Translations under genes and position numbers: made by a program | Notes under the pieces: model-generated | The model's input: the letters and a program-made list of their open reading frames with translations, nothing else | Databases searched by the model: none | Told to the model about the DNA's origin: nothing | Part shown: positions 19,659-27,800 of the stretch, in pieces | How the letters are laid out: the number at the start of each line of letters is the position of its first letter | Numbering within the stretch: position 1 is the stretch's first letter | From: Nitrospira sp. | GTDB lineage: Bacteria > Nitrospirota > Nitrospiria > Nitrospirales > Nitrospiraceae | Assembly: GCA_005116835.1 (NCBI GenBank) | Contig: SWDM01000016.1 | Location: 593,105 to 657,104 of the forward strand | Direction: 5' to 3' | DNA: 64,000 nucleotides

Positions 19659-20765
19659 ATGCCTGACACACAATGGACGGACATCGGAAGCGTCGAAGGG
19701 TTGAAGAAGAAGCCCTTGCAAGAAGTCTCCTTTGGGAAGACGACCATCGCGCTGACGTACAAAGATGGTTCGTTTGCTGCAATCTCAGGGGTTTGTAATC
19801 ATGTCGGTGGTCCGTTGGGTGAAGGGACCCTCGATGGGGACTATGTCGTCTGCCCCTGGCATTACTGGAAATTTCATCACAAGACTGGTCAAGGAGAGCC
19901 AGGGTACGAACAGGATCAAGTTCCGAGCTATGCCACCAAGATCGAGAACGGCCGGCTTTATATCGATCTGTCGTCCGCCACGAAGCGGAAGAAGCAGTTG
20001 CACAAACCCCATCCGCTCGCACGCCCGGTGTTGCGCCAGGCTGGTCCGATCCGAGTGGTGGGAATCTCGACGACGGCGATGACCACAGAACATCCACGGT
20101 ACAGCACCTCCGACGCGATGCTGGACGTGGCCTTGGACCATGCCAAAAGCGCGCTGAAACTGGAAACGCAATGTATCAAGCTCCGCGAGCTGAACTTTCG
20201 CCCGTGCGAAGGTTTCTATTCGAAGGCGGCGCAGGCCTGCACCTGGCCTTGCTCGATCACGCAAATGGACCCGACCGATCAGCTCGATCGGGTGTACGAA
20301 GCCATCGTGCATTGGGCCGATGTCATTCTGATTTCAACCCCGATCCGCTGGGGCAACGCCAGCAGCTTGTATTATAAGATGGTCGAACGGATGAACTGCA
20401 TCCAAAATCAGGAGACCATCGCAAACAAACATTTGCTGAAGAACAAAGTGGCGGCGTTTATCATTATGGGCGGGCAAGACAACGTCCAAGGTGTGGCCGG
20501 GCAGCTCATGACCTTTTTCGCCGAGGTCGGCTGTCAGTTCCCTCAATTCCCGTTTATCGCCCATTCGAGGGGCTGGAGCGCGGAGGACATGGAACGGAAT
20601 GTCAGCGAGGTCCAGAATAGCCGGGCACTGCGTGAAGGCGCACAACAACTCGTGACACGTGCTGCAGATATGGCAACCCTCATGGTCGGCGGTCAGGTTC
20701 CAGAACATTTGCTCGCTCGTGGCGGACGCAAGGCCCATCAGCTCGATAGTGAGCCGACCGGGTAG
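19659..20765 (+). CDS. Rieske ferredoxin fused to flavodoxin-like FMN reductase
   Basis: 368 residues in two parts. Residues 1-105 are a Rieske [2Fe-2S] domain with ligands C46 and H48 (VCNHVGGPLGEG) and C65 and H68 (CPWHYW). After a basic, proline-containing linker (about 108-128), residues 130-340 match NADPH-dependent FMN reductases of the flavodoxin fold (IRVVGISTTA, then STPIRWGNASSLYYKMVERM). This suggests a self-contained NAD(P)H-to-flavin-to-Rieske electron path. The usual partner, a terminal oxygenase, is not in the window. ATG 19659 follows AGAAGGAG. Confidence 0.88.
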   Translation: MPDTQWTDIGSVEGLKKKPLQEVSFGKTTIALTYKDGSFAAISGVCNHVGGPLGEGTLDGDYVVCPWHYWKFHHKTGQGEPGYEQDQVPSYATKIENGRLYIDLSSATKRKKQLHKPHPLARPVLRQAGPIRVVGISTTAMTTEHPRYSTSDAMLDVALDHAKSALKLETQCIKLRELNFRPCEGFYSKAAQACTWPCSITQMDPTDQLDRVYEAIVHWADVILISTPIRWGNASSLYYKMVERMNCIQNQETIANKHLLKNKVAAFIIMGGQDNVQGVAGQLMTFFAEVGCQFPQFPFIAHSRGWSAEDMERNVSEVQNSRALREGAQQLVTRAADMATLMVGGQVPEHLLARGGRKAHQLDSEPTG

Positions 20766-20853
20766 AGGCAGCAATTCAATGGAGCCGCGATCCCAGTCGG
20801 CACACGAGGCAGTACGAAATCTGTAGGCGAGCTGTAGGCAAGGGAGTTGGATC

Positions 20854-21264
20854 ATGTCGGGGCGAGACCGTGCACATCTGAACGATCTTTTCCAAGCGTT
20901 GCTTCGTCTGCACAAAGCCTTGCTGGACGACGAACGAGTGTCCTATGAGCGTGTGCATGGACGTATCCCATCCAATGGAGCATTTTTGCAGCTGGTGCTG
21001 GGGGATGCGTGGTTTGCCTGGCTGCGTCCGCTGTCTCAATTGATGGCCAAGCTTGATGAACTCGCCGAAGAATCATCAGACGGCCTCGATACGGCCCCCC
21101 TTGTTGCGTCGATCCGAACACTCCTGACGCCGACAGAAGAGGGGGAGGGGTTCGGCAGACAATATCATGACGCGTTGCAACGAGGGCCCGAAGTGGTGTT
21201 GGCGCATGCGGCGGTCAAAGCGTTGCTCTTGCAGCCTTCGTCCAACAAGGAGCGAACCATATGA
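20854..21264 (+). CDS. conserved-looking helical protein of unknown function
   Basis: 136 residues, predicted almost wholly helical: HLNDLFQALLRLHKALLDDER, then GAFLQLVLGDAWFAWLRPLSQLMAKLDEL. No cysteines, signal peptide or membrane segment. I do not assign a family. ATG 20854 follows GGGAGTTGGATC. It sits inside the operon and its stop overlaps the next start (ATGA), so it is probably made with the VOC protein downstream. Confidence 0.75.
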   Translation: MSGRDRAHLNDLFQALLRLHKALLDDERVSYERVHGRIPSNGAFLQLVLGDAWFAWLRPLSQLMAKLDELAEESSDGLDTAPLVASIRTLLTPTEEGEGFGRQYHDALQRGPEVVLAHAAVKALLLQPSSNKERTI

Positions 21265-21707
21265 AAGCACATTTCCTCGGACACGTTGTCTTCTACGTCA
21301 AGGATCTGGAACAGTCCTTGGCTTTTTATCGCGACCTGCTGGGATTTCAAGAGGTGGGCAGAATTTTTAATGGGGCGGCTGCGGCGTTGACATCCGGTCG
21401 TACCCATCACGAGTTGCTCTTGATCCAGGTGGGTGACGCACCAGGGCCATTGTCAGGGAGGCGTCGGGGGCTCTACCATATCGGGATCAAGGTGGGGGAC
21501 AGTCTGGGTGAGTTGCGTGCCGCAAAGAACGATCTTGAACAAGCTGGCGTCACCATCGACGGCATGAGCGATCATACCGTGAGTCAAAGTCTCTATCTGC
21601 GCGACCCTGACGGCAACGAAGTGGAACTCTATGTAGACGCAGACGAGGCGTTGTGGAAAAATAACCCCGCTTCTGTCCTCGCGCCGATCAAGCCGTTGCA
21701 GTTGTAA
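21261..21707 (+). CDS. VOC family protein, extradiol-dioxygenase-like
   Basis: 148 residues. The N-terminal half begins GHVVFYVKDLEQSLAFYRDLLGF; the second half has LYHIGIKVG and LYLRDPDGNEVELYVD. The metal-binding set His (GHVVF), His (LYHIGI) and Glu (NEVELY) appears complete, unlike the first VOC gene of the operon. Members include glyoxalases and catechol 2,3-dioxygenases. The ending, in which ADEALWKNNPASV follows the last strand, is typical of short catechol-dioxygenase-like members. Coupled by a 4-base overlap to the upstream gene. Confidence 0.88.
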   Translation: MKAHFLGHVVFYVKDLEQSLAFYRDLLGFQEVGRIFNGAAAALTSGRTHHELLLIQVGDAPGPLSGRRRGLYHIGIKVGDSLGELRAAKNDLEQAGVTIDGMSDHTVSQSLYLRDPDGNEVELYVDADEALWKNNPASVLAPIKPLQL

Positions 21708-21727
21708 TTTAACAAGGAGGGCCGTTC

Positions 21728-21964
21728 ATGGAGAAACCACGCATTGCAGCCAAAGAGCCCGAAGTACTGACGTTGGAAGCGGGAACGTACTATTGGTGTC
21801 AATGTGGACGCTCGAGGGACCAACCGTTCTGTGACGGAGCCCACCAAGGAACCGGAATCGAGCCGGTCGAGTTTATGGTGGATGAAACGAAAGAAGTCGC
21901 CTTGTGCATGTGCAAGCAGACGAAAACTCCGCCGTTCTGCGACGGGACGCACCAGACTCTTTGA
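21728..21964 (+). CDS. double CDGSH iron-sulfur protein
   Basis: 78 residues with two CDGSH-type [2Fe-2S] motifs, CQCGRSRDQPFCDGAH and CMCKQTKTPPFCDGTH, each a Cys3-His1 ligand set. This matches the small tandem (class 3 mitoNEET-related) prokaryotic form. Such proteins transfer electrons or clusters and are redox sensitive. ATG 21728 follows AAGGAGGG. It is the last gene of the operon, followed by a strong hairpin. Confidence 0.93.
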   Translation: MEKPRIAAKEPEVLTLEAGTYYWCQCGRSRDQPFCDGAHQGTGIEPVEFMVDETKEVALCMCKQTKTPPFCDGTHQTL

Positions 21965-21973
21965 GCATTATCG

Positions 21974-22008
21974 TCGCTACGTGAGCCACAGTGGCGCTCA
22001 CGTAGCGA
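21974..22008 (+). terminator. strong hairpin ending the redox operon
   Basis: TCGCTACGTGAGC (21974-21986) pairs perfectly with GCTCACGTAGCGA (21996-22008): a 13-bp stem with a 9-base loop, 10 bases after the CDGSH stop. There is no T run after it, so it may work as a bidirectional or mRNA-stabilising hairpin and not as a classic intrinsic terminator. Confidence 0.6.
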
Positions 22009-22457
22009 TCGATCTCTGTGCATCTCAGGGTAGTGGCAGGATTGCTCAAAAAGACCAGACTTCTCACCCGCCCAACCCTGTTCCCTCATTACTTTCTTTC
22101 AAGGGATGGCCTGGCTTGGTCCCCAACTGCGCACGACCTTCTCACCCGCCCAACCCCGGTCGCGTTGAAGCGCGACCTTTTCCCAAGCGACCACTGCCCT
22201 CATTCTAATTGATCCTTCCGAGCTCGCTCATTCTCTCTTCAGGGATGGGGGCTGATTGATCTTCCACTGCGCGCGGTATCCTAATCCCCCACTTCATGTT
22301 CAAGGGTAGCCTGGTCGATCCTCGATTGCGCGCGTCGAACGAGCACATTCCTATCGTGCGCGTTCCGCGAGCAGGAGGACGACTAGGCTGCCCTTCCCGT
22401 CCTTCTGAGACCGCGCGTTCCGCGAGCACAGAAGATCATCAGGCTCCATCCCCCCGC
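22009..22457. repeat. repeat-filled intergenic stretch (repeat B family)
   Basis: No gene recognised. The phrase CTTCTCACCCGCCCAACCC occurs twice (near 22060 and 22137). A 42-base block at 22234-22275 (TCTCTTCAGGGATGGGGGCT and onward) is identical to 28252-28293. The stretch at about 22322-22380 matches the reverse copy at 15455-15525, and 22403-22445 nearly matches 28309-28350. Frames crossing it read as arginine-rich nonsense shared among copies. Confidence 0.7.
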
Positions 22458-22829
22458 CTATGCTTCGACAATATCTTTCTTCAAGGATTGCACGAAGGCG
22501 ACCACTTCACCCCGCTCAGTCGGGGGAACTTTAAATGCATCTAGGGTCGCATTGGCGTGGCCCAAAAATGCGGTCCAATCGGCTTCACTGATCTTCATCC
22601 CTGTATGAGACACCTTCATATCTCGCCCGGTGTAGTACATGGGACCGCCTGAATTCGCGCAGAGAAAATCGATCAGGAGTTGCTTTTCTCGGGCGATGCC
22701 GTCCGCTCCTCGATGTTCCCAAAAGCGTTTCAGCCGAGAATCCGACATGAGGCGTGGCAACAGGTCCCCGGAGACCGCAACGATTGCGTCATAGCCCCCA
22801 AGACGTTCATAGAGTGATTTTGTGCTCAT
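22458..22829 (-). CDS. truncated haemoglobin, group I-like
   Basis: 123 residues. The trHb start SLYERLGGYDAI, the FCANSGGPMYYTGRDM-type E-F region (here FLCANSGGPMYYTGRDM) and the proximal histidine H75 in MKVSHTGMKI are all visible. These haem proteins bind O2 or NO and act in NO detoxification or oxygen handling. ATG 22829 follows a strong GGAGGGAG site. A second, group II, globin gene lies about 240 bases upstream on the same strand. Confidence 0.92.
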   Translation of the reverse strand: MSTKSLYERLGGYDAIVAVSGDLLPRLMSDSRLKRFWEHRGADGIAREKQLLIDFLCANSGGPMYYTGRDMKVSHTGMKISEADWTAFLGHANATLDAFKVPPTERGEVVAFVQSLKKDIVEA

Positions 22830-23065
22830 CGCTCGCTCTCCCTCCTGTTATTTATAAATGGGGAATAACCAGAGCTGGCCCGACATCGCCGGCGCCAGCC
22901 TGTCCTACTCAACACGTCGCCGCCAAATTTACTGAAAAAGCCAAACCAATGTCTACTGGTTCCAGCGGAAACTCGGCCCGTGAGGATATGGTGTATTGGG
23001 GGCTTGGAGGGGTTTAACGTCAGGTTGTGCCGTGGCGGTATACCGTTCGCGGATCTCTGCCGGCT

Positions 23066-23473
23066 CTAGATCCCCATTTCATTGACCAGCCTGATTCGTT
23101 CCGCTGGAATGTGTAAACGAGCCACTAAGTACTCTTTAAACGAGGCCTCATAGGGCTGCACGGCAATGGCATGTTGCATACAATACATCCACGCGTCTCG
23201 CTCGTCATACCCAATTGGGAATTGGCTATGAAAATCAGGGAGGTTGATTTCGCCGTAATGTTCAATAAACAGTCGAGGACCGCCGAGTACTCCGCATAGA
23301 AAGTACGTGAGTTTTTTCCGCGACTCGGTCAAATCCTCCGGATGCATCTTCCTAATCACACGGGCTTCCGGAAAGCGATCCATGTTGGCGTAGAACGCAT
23401 CGACGAGACTCGTGATCCCCGCCAGTTCTCCAGATGCACGATAGGGGTTCATGTCGTTGCCGTCTTCATTCAT
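23066..23473 (-). CDS. truncated haemoglobin, group II
   Basis: 135 residues from ATG 23473. Group II signatures are clear: GELAGITSLVDAFYANMD, then LGGPRLFIEHYGEINL, the proximal His in LPDFHSQFPIGYDERDAW with the conserved Trp, and CMQHAI. Longer reading upstream to 23635 enters repeat C and is not part of the gene; MNPYRAS at 23452 is an alternative start. Likely functions are NO or peroxide chemistry. Carrying both trHb types side by side suggests a nitrosative or microaerobic stress role. Confidence 0.9.
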   Translation of the reverse strand: MNEDGNDMNPYRASGELAGITSLVDAFYANMDRFPEARVIRKMHPEDLTESRKKLTYFLCGVLGGPRLFIEHYGEINLPDFHSQFPIGYDERDAWMYCMQHAIAVQPYEASFKEYLVARLHIPAERIRLVNEMGI

Positions 23474-23519
23474 GTGCCTATGAATCCTGTTTGAGCGTGG
23501 TGAATAAATCTCACTATAT

Positions 23520-23670
23520 AGAGACTGATCCGCGTAAGATGCAGAGGTCTGGCTTTCTGTCCGTATAACACACCTTGGGACGCCTTGAACAGAATGGGGG
23601 CATTCTGAATTGTTGCGGGCAGCGGGTCGACCCACCCGTCAAGCCAACCAGAATGCCCCCTGAAGATTTC
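23520..23670. repeat. dispersed repeat C
   Basis: Begins CTGATCCGCGTAAGATGC and contains GGGGGCATTCTGAAT at 23596-23610, identical to 26413-26427, followed by TGTTGCGGGC. Lies between the divergent group II globin and alcohol dehydrogenase genes, so it occupies their promoter region. Confidence 0.65.
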
Positions 23671-23690
23671 ACACATCTAGGAGCACGCCG

Positions 23691-24818
23691 ATGACCACCA
23701 TGCGGAATACTCAGACGCGAGAGATCAAGGCGGCGGTCGTCCGCAAGAAAGGCGGACCGTTTCAGATCGAGACTCTCGCGTTGGACGAGCCTCGTCCCTA
23801 TGAGGTGCTGATTCGGATCGTCGCAACCGGCATGTGCCATACCGACATGGTGGCACGCGATCAATTGTATACCGTACCCCTGCCCATCGTGCTCGGCCAC
23901 GAAGGCGCCGGTGTTGTCGAGCAGGTCGGCAGCAATGTCAAAAAAATCGCAGCGGGCGACCACGTAGTGCTGACCTACATGTGGTGCGGCCACTGCACAC
24001 CCTGCCTGCGCGGCGACCTGACCTACTGCGCGAATTTCTACGCCCTGAATTTCGGCGGCGCCCGCGAAGATGGGAGTACCTCCACGCAGGACAAGCAGGG
24101 ATCGGTCCACGACCACTTCTTCGGGCAGTCGTCGTTCGGCACATTCACTCTTGCCCATGAACGTAATGTGATCAAAGTTCCGAACAATGCCCCGCTGGAA
24201 CTGCTTGGCCCCCTTGGCTGCGGCATTCAAACCGGCGCGGGGGCCGTGATGAACGCACTGAGCGTCAGACCCGGCGCCAGCTTTGCCGCATTCGGGGGAG
24301 GAGCGGTCGGCTTGAGCGCCGTGATGGCCGCACGTGTAGCCGGTGCGACAACCATTATCGCAGTGGACGTGGTGCCGTCACGACTCGCGTTGGCCAAGGA
24401 ACTCGGCGCGACTCATACGGTGAATAGCCGAGAAACCGATCCCGTCGAGGCCGTGCGCAAGATCACCGGCGGCGTCGATTTCACGCTCGAATCTAGTGGT
24501 CGGCCCGCTGTGTTGCGCCAGGCCATCGACGCGCTGGCAATTCGCGGAACTTGCGGCATCGTGGGAGCGCCGGCGTTGGGTACAGAAGCGAGTTTTGATG
24601 TGAATGGGGTTATGACGACCGGCAAACGGATTATCGGCATCGTCGAAGGCGACAGCGTTCCGGATCTCTTCATCCCGAGTCTTGTCGAACTCTACACACA
24701 GGGGCGCTTTCCGTTCGACAAGCTGGTGAAGTTCTACAACCTCGATCAGATCAACCAAGCGGCTGAAGACAGCGAGAAAGGCATCACGATTAAGCCGATC
24801 ATCCGCCTACAGTCATGA
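23691..24818 (+). CDS. zinc-dependent alcohol dehydrogenase (aryl-alcohol type)
   Basis: 375 residues of the MDR family. Catalytic zinc ligands are in [11 protein letters not shown] and [13 protein letters not shown]; the structural zinc site is [15 protein letters not shown]; the nucleotide fold is [19 protein letters not shown] followed by an acidic residue (VDVV), suggesting NAD preference. The overall pattern ([20 protein letters not shown]) matches benzyl/aryl-alcohol dehydrogenases. It oxidises primary alcohols to aldehydes reversibly; the substrate is uncertain. ATG 23691 with a second ATG at 23700; TAGGAG lies upstream. Confidence 0.93.
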   Translation: MTTMRNTQTREIKAAVVRKKGGPFQIETLALDEPRPYEVLIRIVATGMCHTDMVARDQLYTVPLPIVLGHEGAGVVEQVGSNVKKIAAGDHVVLTYMWCGHCTPCLRGDLTYCANFYALNFGGAREDGSTSTQDKQGSVHDHFFGQSSFGTFTLAHERNVIKVPNNAPLELLGPLGCGIQTGAGAVMNALSVRPGASFAAFGGGAVGLSAVMAARVAGATTIIAVDVVPSRLALAKELGATHTVNSRETDPVEAVRKITGGVDFTLESSGRPAVLRQAIDALAIRGTCGIVGAPALGTEASFDVNGVMTTGKRIIGIVEGDSVPDLFIPSLVELYTQGRFPFDKLVKFYNLDQINQAAEDSEKGITIKPIIRLQS

Positions 24819-24892
24819 GCGGAGCCGTCAACGAACCGCGTTGTTCCATAAGAGGTCAGAGCGCATGCGCATCCTCAGGGAACGAGAACAGG

Positions 24893-24970
24893 GGCATGCT
24901 GAAATGTTGCTATGGCTATTCGAATCATGGATCAAGAAAACCGGAAAATCCGCGTAAGTTTTCTACGCGC
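24893..24970. repeat. dispersed repeat C, partial copy
   Basis: Right-hand part of repeat C: GGGGCATGCTGAAATGTTGC, then AACCGGAAAATCCGCGTAAG and TTTTCTACGCGC. The last 38 bases closely match 26458-26494. Confidence 0.6.
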
Positions 24971-24987
24971 GTCTGAGAACGCCAGAC

Positions 24988-25365
24988 TTATGTCCTCTGT
25001 GCCGGAGCGCAGAGTTCCAAGTCATGACCGTCAGGGTCGGAGAAATAGATGGACTTCGCCGGCATCCACTCGTGGAACACGGGCCCCGTGACGGCAATAC
25101 CTCGCTTCCGCAGGACTGCCGCGGCCCCTTCTAGATCGGTTTCCATGACCGTGAAGGCAAGATGCTGCGTCGGCCAAGTTCCTTTTTCCTCCTGGAGCAC
25201 CAACATCCCTGCTTGTCCTCCAACCCTCAGGAACAACCAGTTTCGTCGTTCGTCTCTCGCACCGACTTCAAGACCCAAGAGTTCGCAGTAGAACTCTTCG
25301 GATTTCGTGAGGTCCTTGACACGGATGGCTACTTCATAGAGGCCGCGAAGGGGCAACATGTCCAC
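24988..25365 (-). CDS. VOC family protein (glyoxalase/fosfomycin-resistance-like)
   Basis: 125 residues. Starts LYEVAIRVKDLTKSEEFYCELLGL and ends SIYFSDPDGHDLELCAP; the second-half metal ligands are in THLAF-like QHLAFTV and HDLELC. A complete VOC module pair, but the first expected His is replaced by the Glu in YEVAIRV, so metal binding is uncertain. The GTG at 25365 directly follows the NmrA stop (ATG at 25359 is an alternative), so the two genes are coupled. Confidence 0.85.
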   Translation of the reverse strand: MDMLPLRGLYEVAIRVKDLTKSEEFYCELLGLEVGARDERRNWLFLRVGGQAGMLVLQEEKGTWPTQHLAFTVMETDLEGAAAVLRKRGIAVTGPVFHEWMPAKSIYFSDPDGHDLELCAPAQRT

Positions 25366-26262
25366 CTACCTATTGATTGATTCTTCGGTCCGGCAATTAA
25401 TTCCAAAAGCGCCGGCGAAGTCTCTGCAGAACTGTGCAATGCTTCGAGGTGCCTTGCCCGTCACGCGCTGGAAGTCGTCGGTGACCAGATCCCCCCAGTT
25501 CGCGCTGTAGGCGGCGGAATAATCACCCAGTAAGTTCGCCGTCCACTCGTCCATTCCCATCTGGAGTATCGACTGCCGCTGAGCCTCGACGGTAACCGGC
25601 ACGTACGTCACGGCCTTCCCAATGGCGTCGCCGATCGCCGCTGCAACCTGGTGCATCGATACCGAAGCTGGCCCGGTGATGGTGTAGGTCTTTCCCTCGT
25701 GGCCTGCGGTCGTCAATACCTGTGCGGCGAAATCGCTGATGTCGCGTGAATCGATGAGCCCCATTTTTCCGTCGGCAAGGGCGAAGTACATCGTCGCCTG
25801 TTGGGCGACGCTCTGCGCTGCGCTCATGAGGTTTTGCATGAAGTAATGCGGCTTCAGAATGGTGAACGGAATGCCCGATTCAACCAGCTCGGCGTCGGAA
25901 AGTGCGTGAAGGCGGCTGTTGATCGTTGGTGCAGTATGCGCTGCGCCGAATGCCGACAGGCGTACGACGTGTTTGGCGCTCGCCTGCCTCGCCGCCCAGA
26001 GCGCGTTCGAGCACTGCTCAGGTGCGCGAGGTCCTGGCGGTGCCAAAATCCAGACGATGTCCGCGCCTGCGAAGGCAGAACCGAGCGTCCACGGCTTCTC
26101 CAGATCGCCGACTCGAAGTTCGACGCCCTGTCGCGTGAGTTCTTCAGCTTTTTCCGGGTTTCGCACCAGTGCCAGGAGGCGATGTTCTGAGCCCTTGAGC
26201 TGGCTAATGATGCCCGATGAAATGTTTCCGGTCGCGCCGGTGATCAGAATGGTTTTGGTCAT
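25366..26262 (-). CDS. NmrA-like NAD(P)-binding protein
   Basis: 298 residues: ILITGATGNISSGIISQLKG gives the Rossmann glycine motif, and LKPHYFMQNL the NmrA/QorB-like central motif. It is a paralogue, at family level, of the gene at 16402, again paired with a VOC gene. It may be a quinone reductase or a redox-sensing regulator. ATG 26262 is preceded on its strand by AAAGGATATCCTCC, a strong ribosome site. Confidence 0.88.
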   Translation of the reverse strand: MTKTILITGATGNISSGIISQLKGSEHRLLALVRNPEKAEELTRQGVELRVGDLEKPWTLGSAFAGADIVWILAPPGPRAPEQCSNALWAARQASAKHVVRLSAFGAAHTAPTINSRLHALSDAELVESGIPFTILKPHYFMQNLMSAAQSVAQQATMYFALADGKMGLIDSRDISDFAAQVLTTAGHEGKTYTITGPASVSMHQVAAAIGDAIGKAVTYVPVTVEAQRQSILQMGMDEWTANLLGDYSAAYSANWGDLVTDDFQRVTGKAPRSIAQFCRDFAGAFGINCRTEESINR

Positions 26263-26335
26263 GGAGGATATCCTTTGATCTGTGGTTGAGCTGGGGGTAC
26301 GACCGAGCCGAGTCGCTAAGCGGTCTCACTCTCAC

Positions 26336-26494
26336 TTAGGCTGATCCGCATAAAATGCCGAGTTCAGATTTTCTACCCGTTAACATACCGTGAGATGTCT
26401 GGAAAAATAAACGGGGGCATTCTGAATGGCTGCTGGCAGTGGCTCGATTCAGGCTTCAAGCAAACCGGAAAATCAGCTTAAGTTTTCTGCGCGC
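26336..26494. repeat. dispersed repeat C, fullest copy
   Basis: Runs from GGCTGATCCGCATAAAATGC through GGGGGCATTCTGAAT (26413-26427) to AACCGGAAAATCAGCTTAAG and TTTTCTGCGCGC. The two ends share an approximate inverted GCTGAT word. With the rest of the gap (26263-26617) I see no gene. Confidence 0.65.
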
Positions 26495-26617
26495 ACGGTT
26501 AGAAAAAAATATTCCCGACCCCTTTGTTTCCCTTCTGTTCCCCAATTCGTAGACCTAACCGGCTGACGCGGTTTCTGCGGAAGTCCGGTTGAACGCTGGG
26601 TTACGCCTAGCTCAAAA

Positions 26618-26926
26618 TTACACCGGTGAATGGACCGCCTGCGCCACCAAGCGCACCCCCAAGGCCGCGCAGACACGGCTGATGGTATCGAAGCGCGGCT
26701 GCGCATCGGGGCGTAGCGCTTTATACAACGCCTCGCGGGTGAGACCGGATGCCTTGGCAATCTCGCTCATGCCGCGAGCGCGGGCGATATCGCCCAGCGC
26801 GGAAGCCAACAAGGCCGGATCGTTCGCTTCAAGAATGTCGGTCAAGTAAGCCGCAACCGCCGCTTCGCTACCAAGATAGGGGGCGGTATCAAACTCAGGC
26901 AGATCAGCTACCTTGATACGTTTCAT
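26618..26926 (-). CDS. HigA-type antitoxin (HI1420-like HTH protein)
   Basis: 102 residues. The DLPEFDTAPYLGSEAAVAAYL start and the helix-turn-helix MSEIAKASGLTREALYKAL match the addiction-module antidote family that pairs with HI1419-like toxins. It binds its own operator and neutralises the toxin. ATG 26926 follows GAAGGAGATC, 15 bases after the toxin stop. The toxin-first order is typical of HigBA-like modules. Confidence 0.9.
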   Translation of the reverse strand: MKRIKVADLPEFDTAPYLGSEAAVAAYLTDILEANDPALLASALGDIARARGMSEIAKASGLTREALYKALRPDAQPRFDTISRVCAALGVRLVAQAVHSPV

Positions 26927-26941
26927 AGTGATCTCCTTCGG

Positions 26942-27235
26942 TCAATCTAGTCGAGAAGCCAAGGCTCTGGCTCGCTTGATATCGGCTTTCTGGGTGCGCT
27001 TGGCGCCGCCGGCAAGCAACACGATCACTTCTTTTCCGCGTTGCACAAAGTACACACGCCAGCCCGCACCGATGTGAATGCGCAATTCCGACACACCGCC
27101 TCCAACTGGCTCAACGTCACCCATCAAGCCCAGAGCGAGGCGTTTAATGCGTGCCGCGATAATCCCGCGCACAGATTCATCGGTCAGGCCATCAAGCCAC
27201 GCAGTGAATTCGGGAAGCGGTTTGATCGAGTGCAC
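26942..27235 (-). CDS. HigB/RelE-like toxin (HI1419-like)
   Basis: 97 residues with the RelE-fold pattern: PEFTAWLDGLTDE, IAARIKRLALGLMGDV, ELRIHIGAGWRVYFVQRG, and VIVLLAGGAKRTQKADIKRA. Family members are ribosome-dependent mRNA endonucleases or close relatives. The start is a GTG at 27235, which lies 6-7 bases after the -10 box, so the transcript would begin at or next to the start codon and be leaderless. It is cotranscribed with the antitoxin. Confidence 0.9.
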   Translation of the reverse strand: MHSIKPLPEFTAWLDGLTDESVRGIIAARIKRLALGLMGDVEPVGGGVSELRIHIGAGWRVYFVQRGKEVIVLLAGGAKRTQKADIKRARALASRLD

Positions 27236-27241
27236 AGCTAA

Positions 27242-27270
27242 ATTGTAATCGAACGATTACAGGCAGTCAA
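27242..27270 (-). promoter_or_regulatory. promoter and operator of the toxin-antitoxin module
   Basis: On the minus strand, TTGACT (27270-27265) and TACAAT (27247-27242) are separated by exactly 17 bases. The perfect inverted repeat TGTAATCG-AA-CGATTACA at 27244-27261 fills most of the spacer and enters the -10 box, an ideal place for autorepression by the HTH antitoxin. Confidence 0.8.
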
Positions 27271-27374
27271 GGAGTTTGACATACGAGTGTGAGTGATTCT
27301 TGAGGAGTAGAACTGGAGGCTCATGAACTTATACAGTCGCACGGGTCCGGTGCATCGACGTGTTGGGCGTAACA

Positions 27375-27800
27375 TCAGCGCCCGTTGAGGTATTCGTGGA
27401 TTGGTAGGTCATCTACAACCATGTGATCGGTGACACGAAATGCTTCCTTCACGAGTGGATGCTTGAGCGCTTCGTCACGATTGAGCGTACGGCCAATGAC
27501 CCGTGCATCTCGCCATGGCGAGTCTTGAGCATCCAGCAACCCAACCTGATATTCTCCGTCAGCTGAACACAGTTTCAGAGCAAACGCCACACGTTGCTTG
27601 GGCGTCGAGTTCTCGCCCCACTCGCCAATGCTGACGGTCGCGAGCACTGCACGATCGGGATGATTGTTGGAGAAGCGAGCATAATAAATGGCGTAAGCAT
27701 CTCCGTCTCGATAGACGAACCGCGTCAAGGCAGTTGTTCGGCCTCCACAGCATTCGCACGGCTCGGACTCACGCGGTGGCTCAAACTCGATGGTCAGCAT
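27375..27800 (-). CDS. hypothetical protein with CECCGG motif
   Basis: 141 residues from ATG 27800 (MLTIEFEPP); a TTG at 27812 is also possible. Near the N-terminus is EPCECCGGRTTALTRFVYRDGDAYAIYYARF, in which a Cys-x-Cys-Cys cluster could bind metal. The rest alternates strands and helices (AVLATVSIGEWGE, QRVAFALKLC) and ends DHMVVDDLPIHEYLNGR. No signal peptide. I do not assign a function. It stands alone between the toxin-antitoxin module and a repeat region. Confidence 0.65.
   Translation of the reverse strand: MLTIEFEPPRESEPCECCGGRTTALTRFVYRDGDAYAIYYARFSNNHPDRAVLATVSIGEWGENSTPKQRVAFALKLCSADGEYQVGLLDAQDSPWRDARVIGRTLNRDEALKHPLVKEAFRVTDHMVVDDLPIHEYLNGR

Noticed and set aside
23846-23864. 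A sigma-54 promoter (TGGCAC word) for the three-GAF activator's regulon.
   Set aside because: It lies within the alcohol dehydrogenase coding sequence and the TTGC half does not fit the required spacing.
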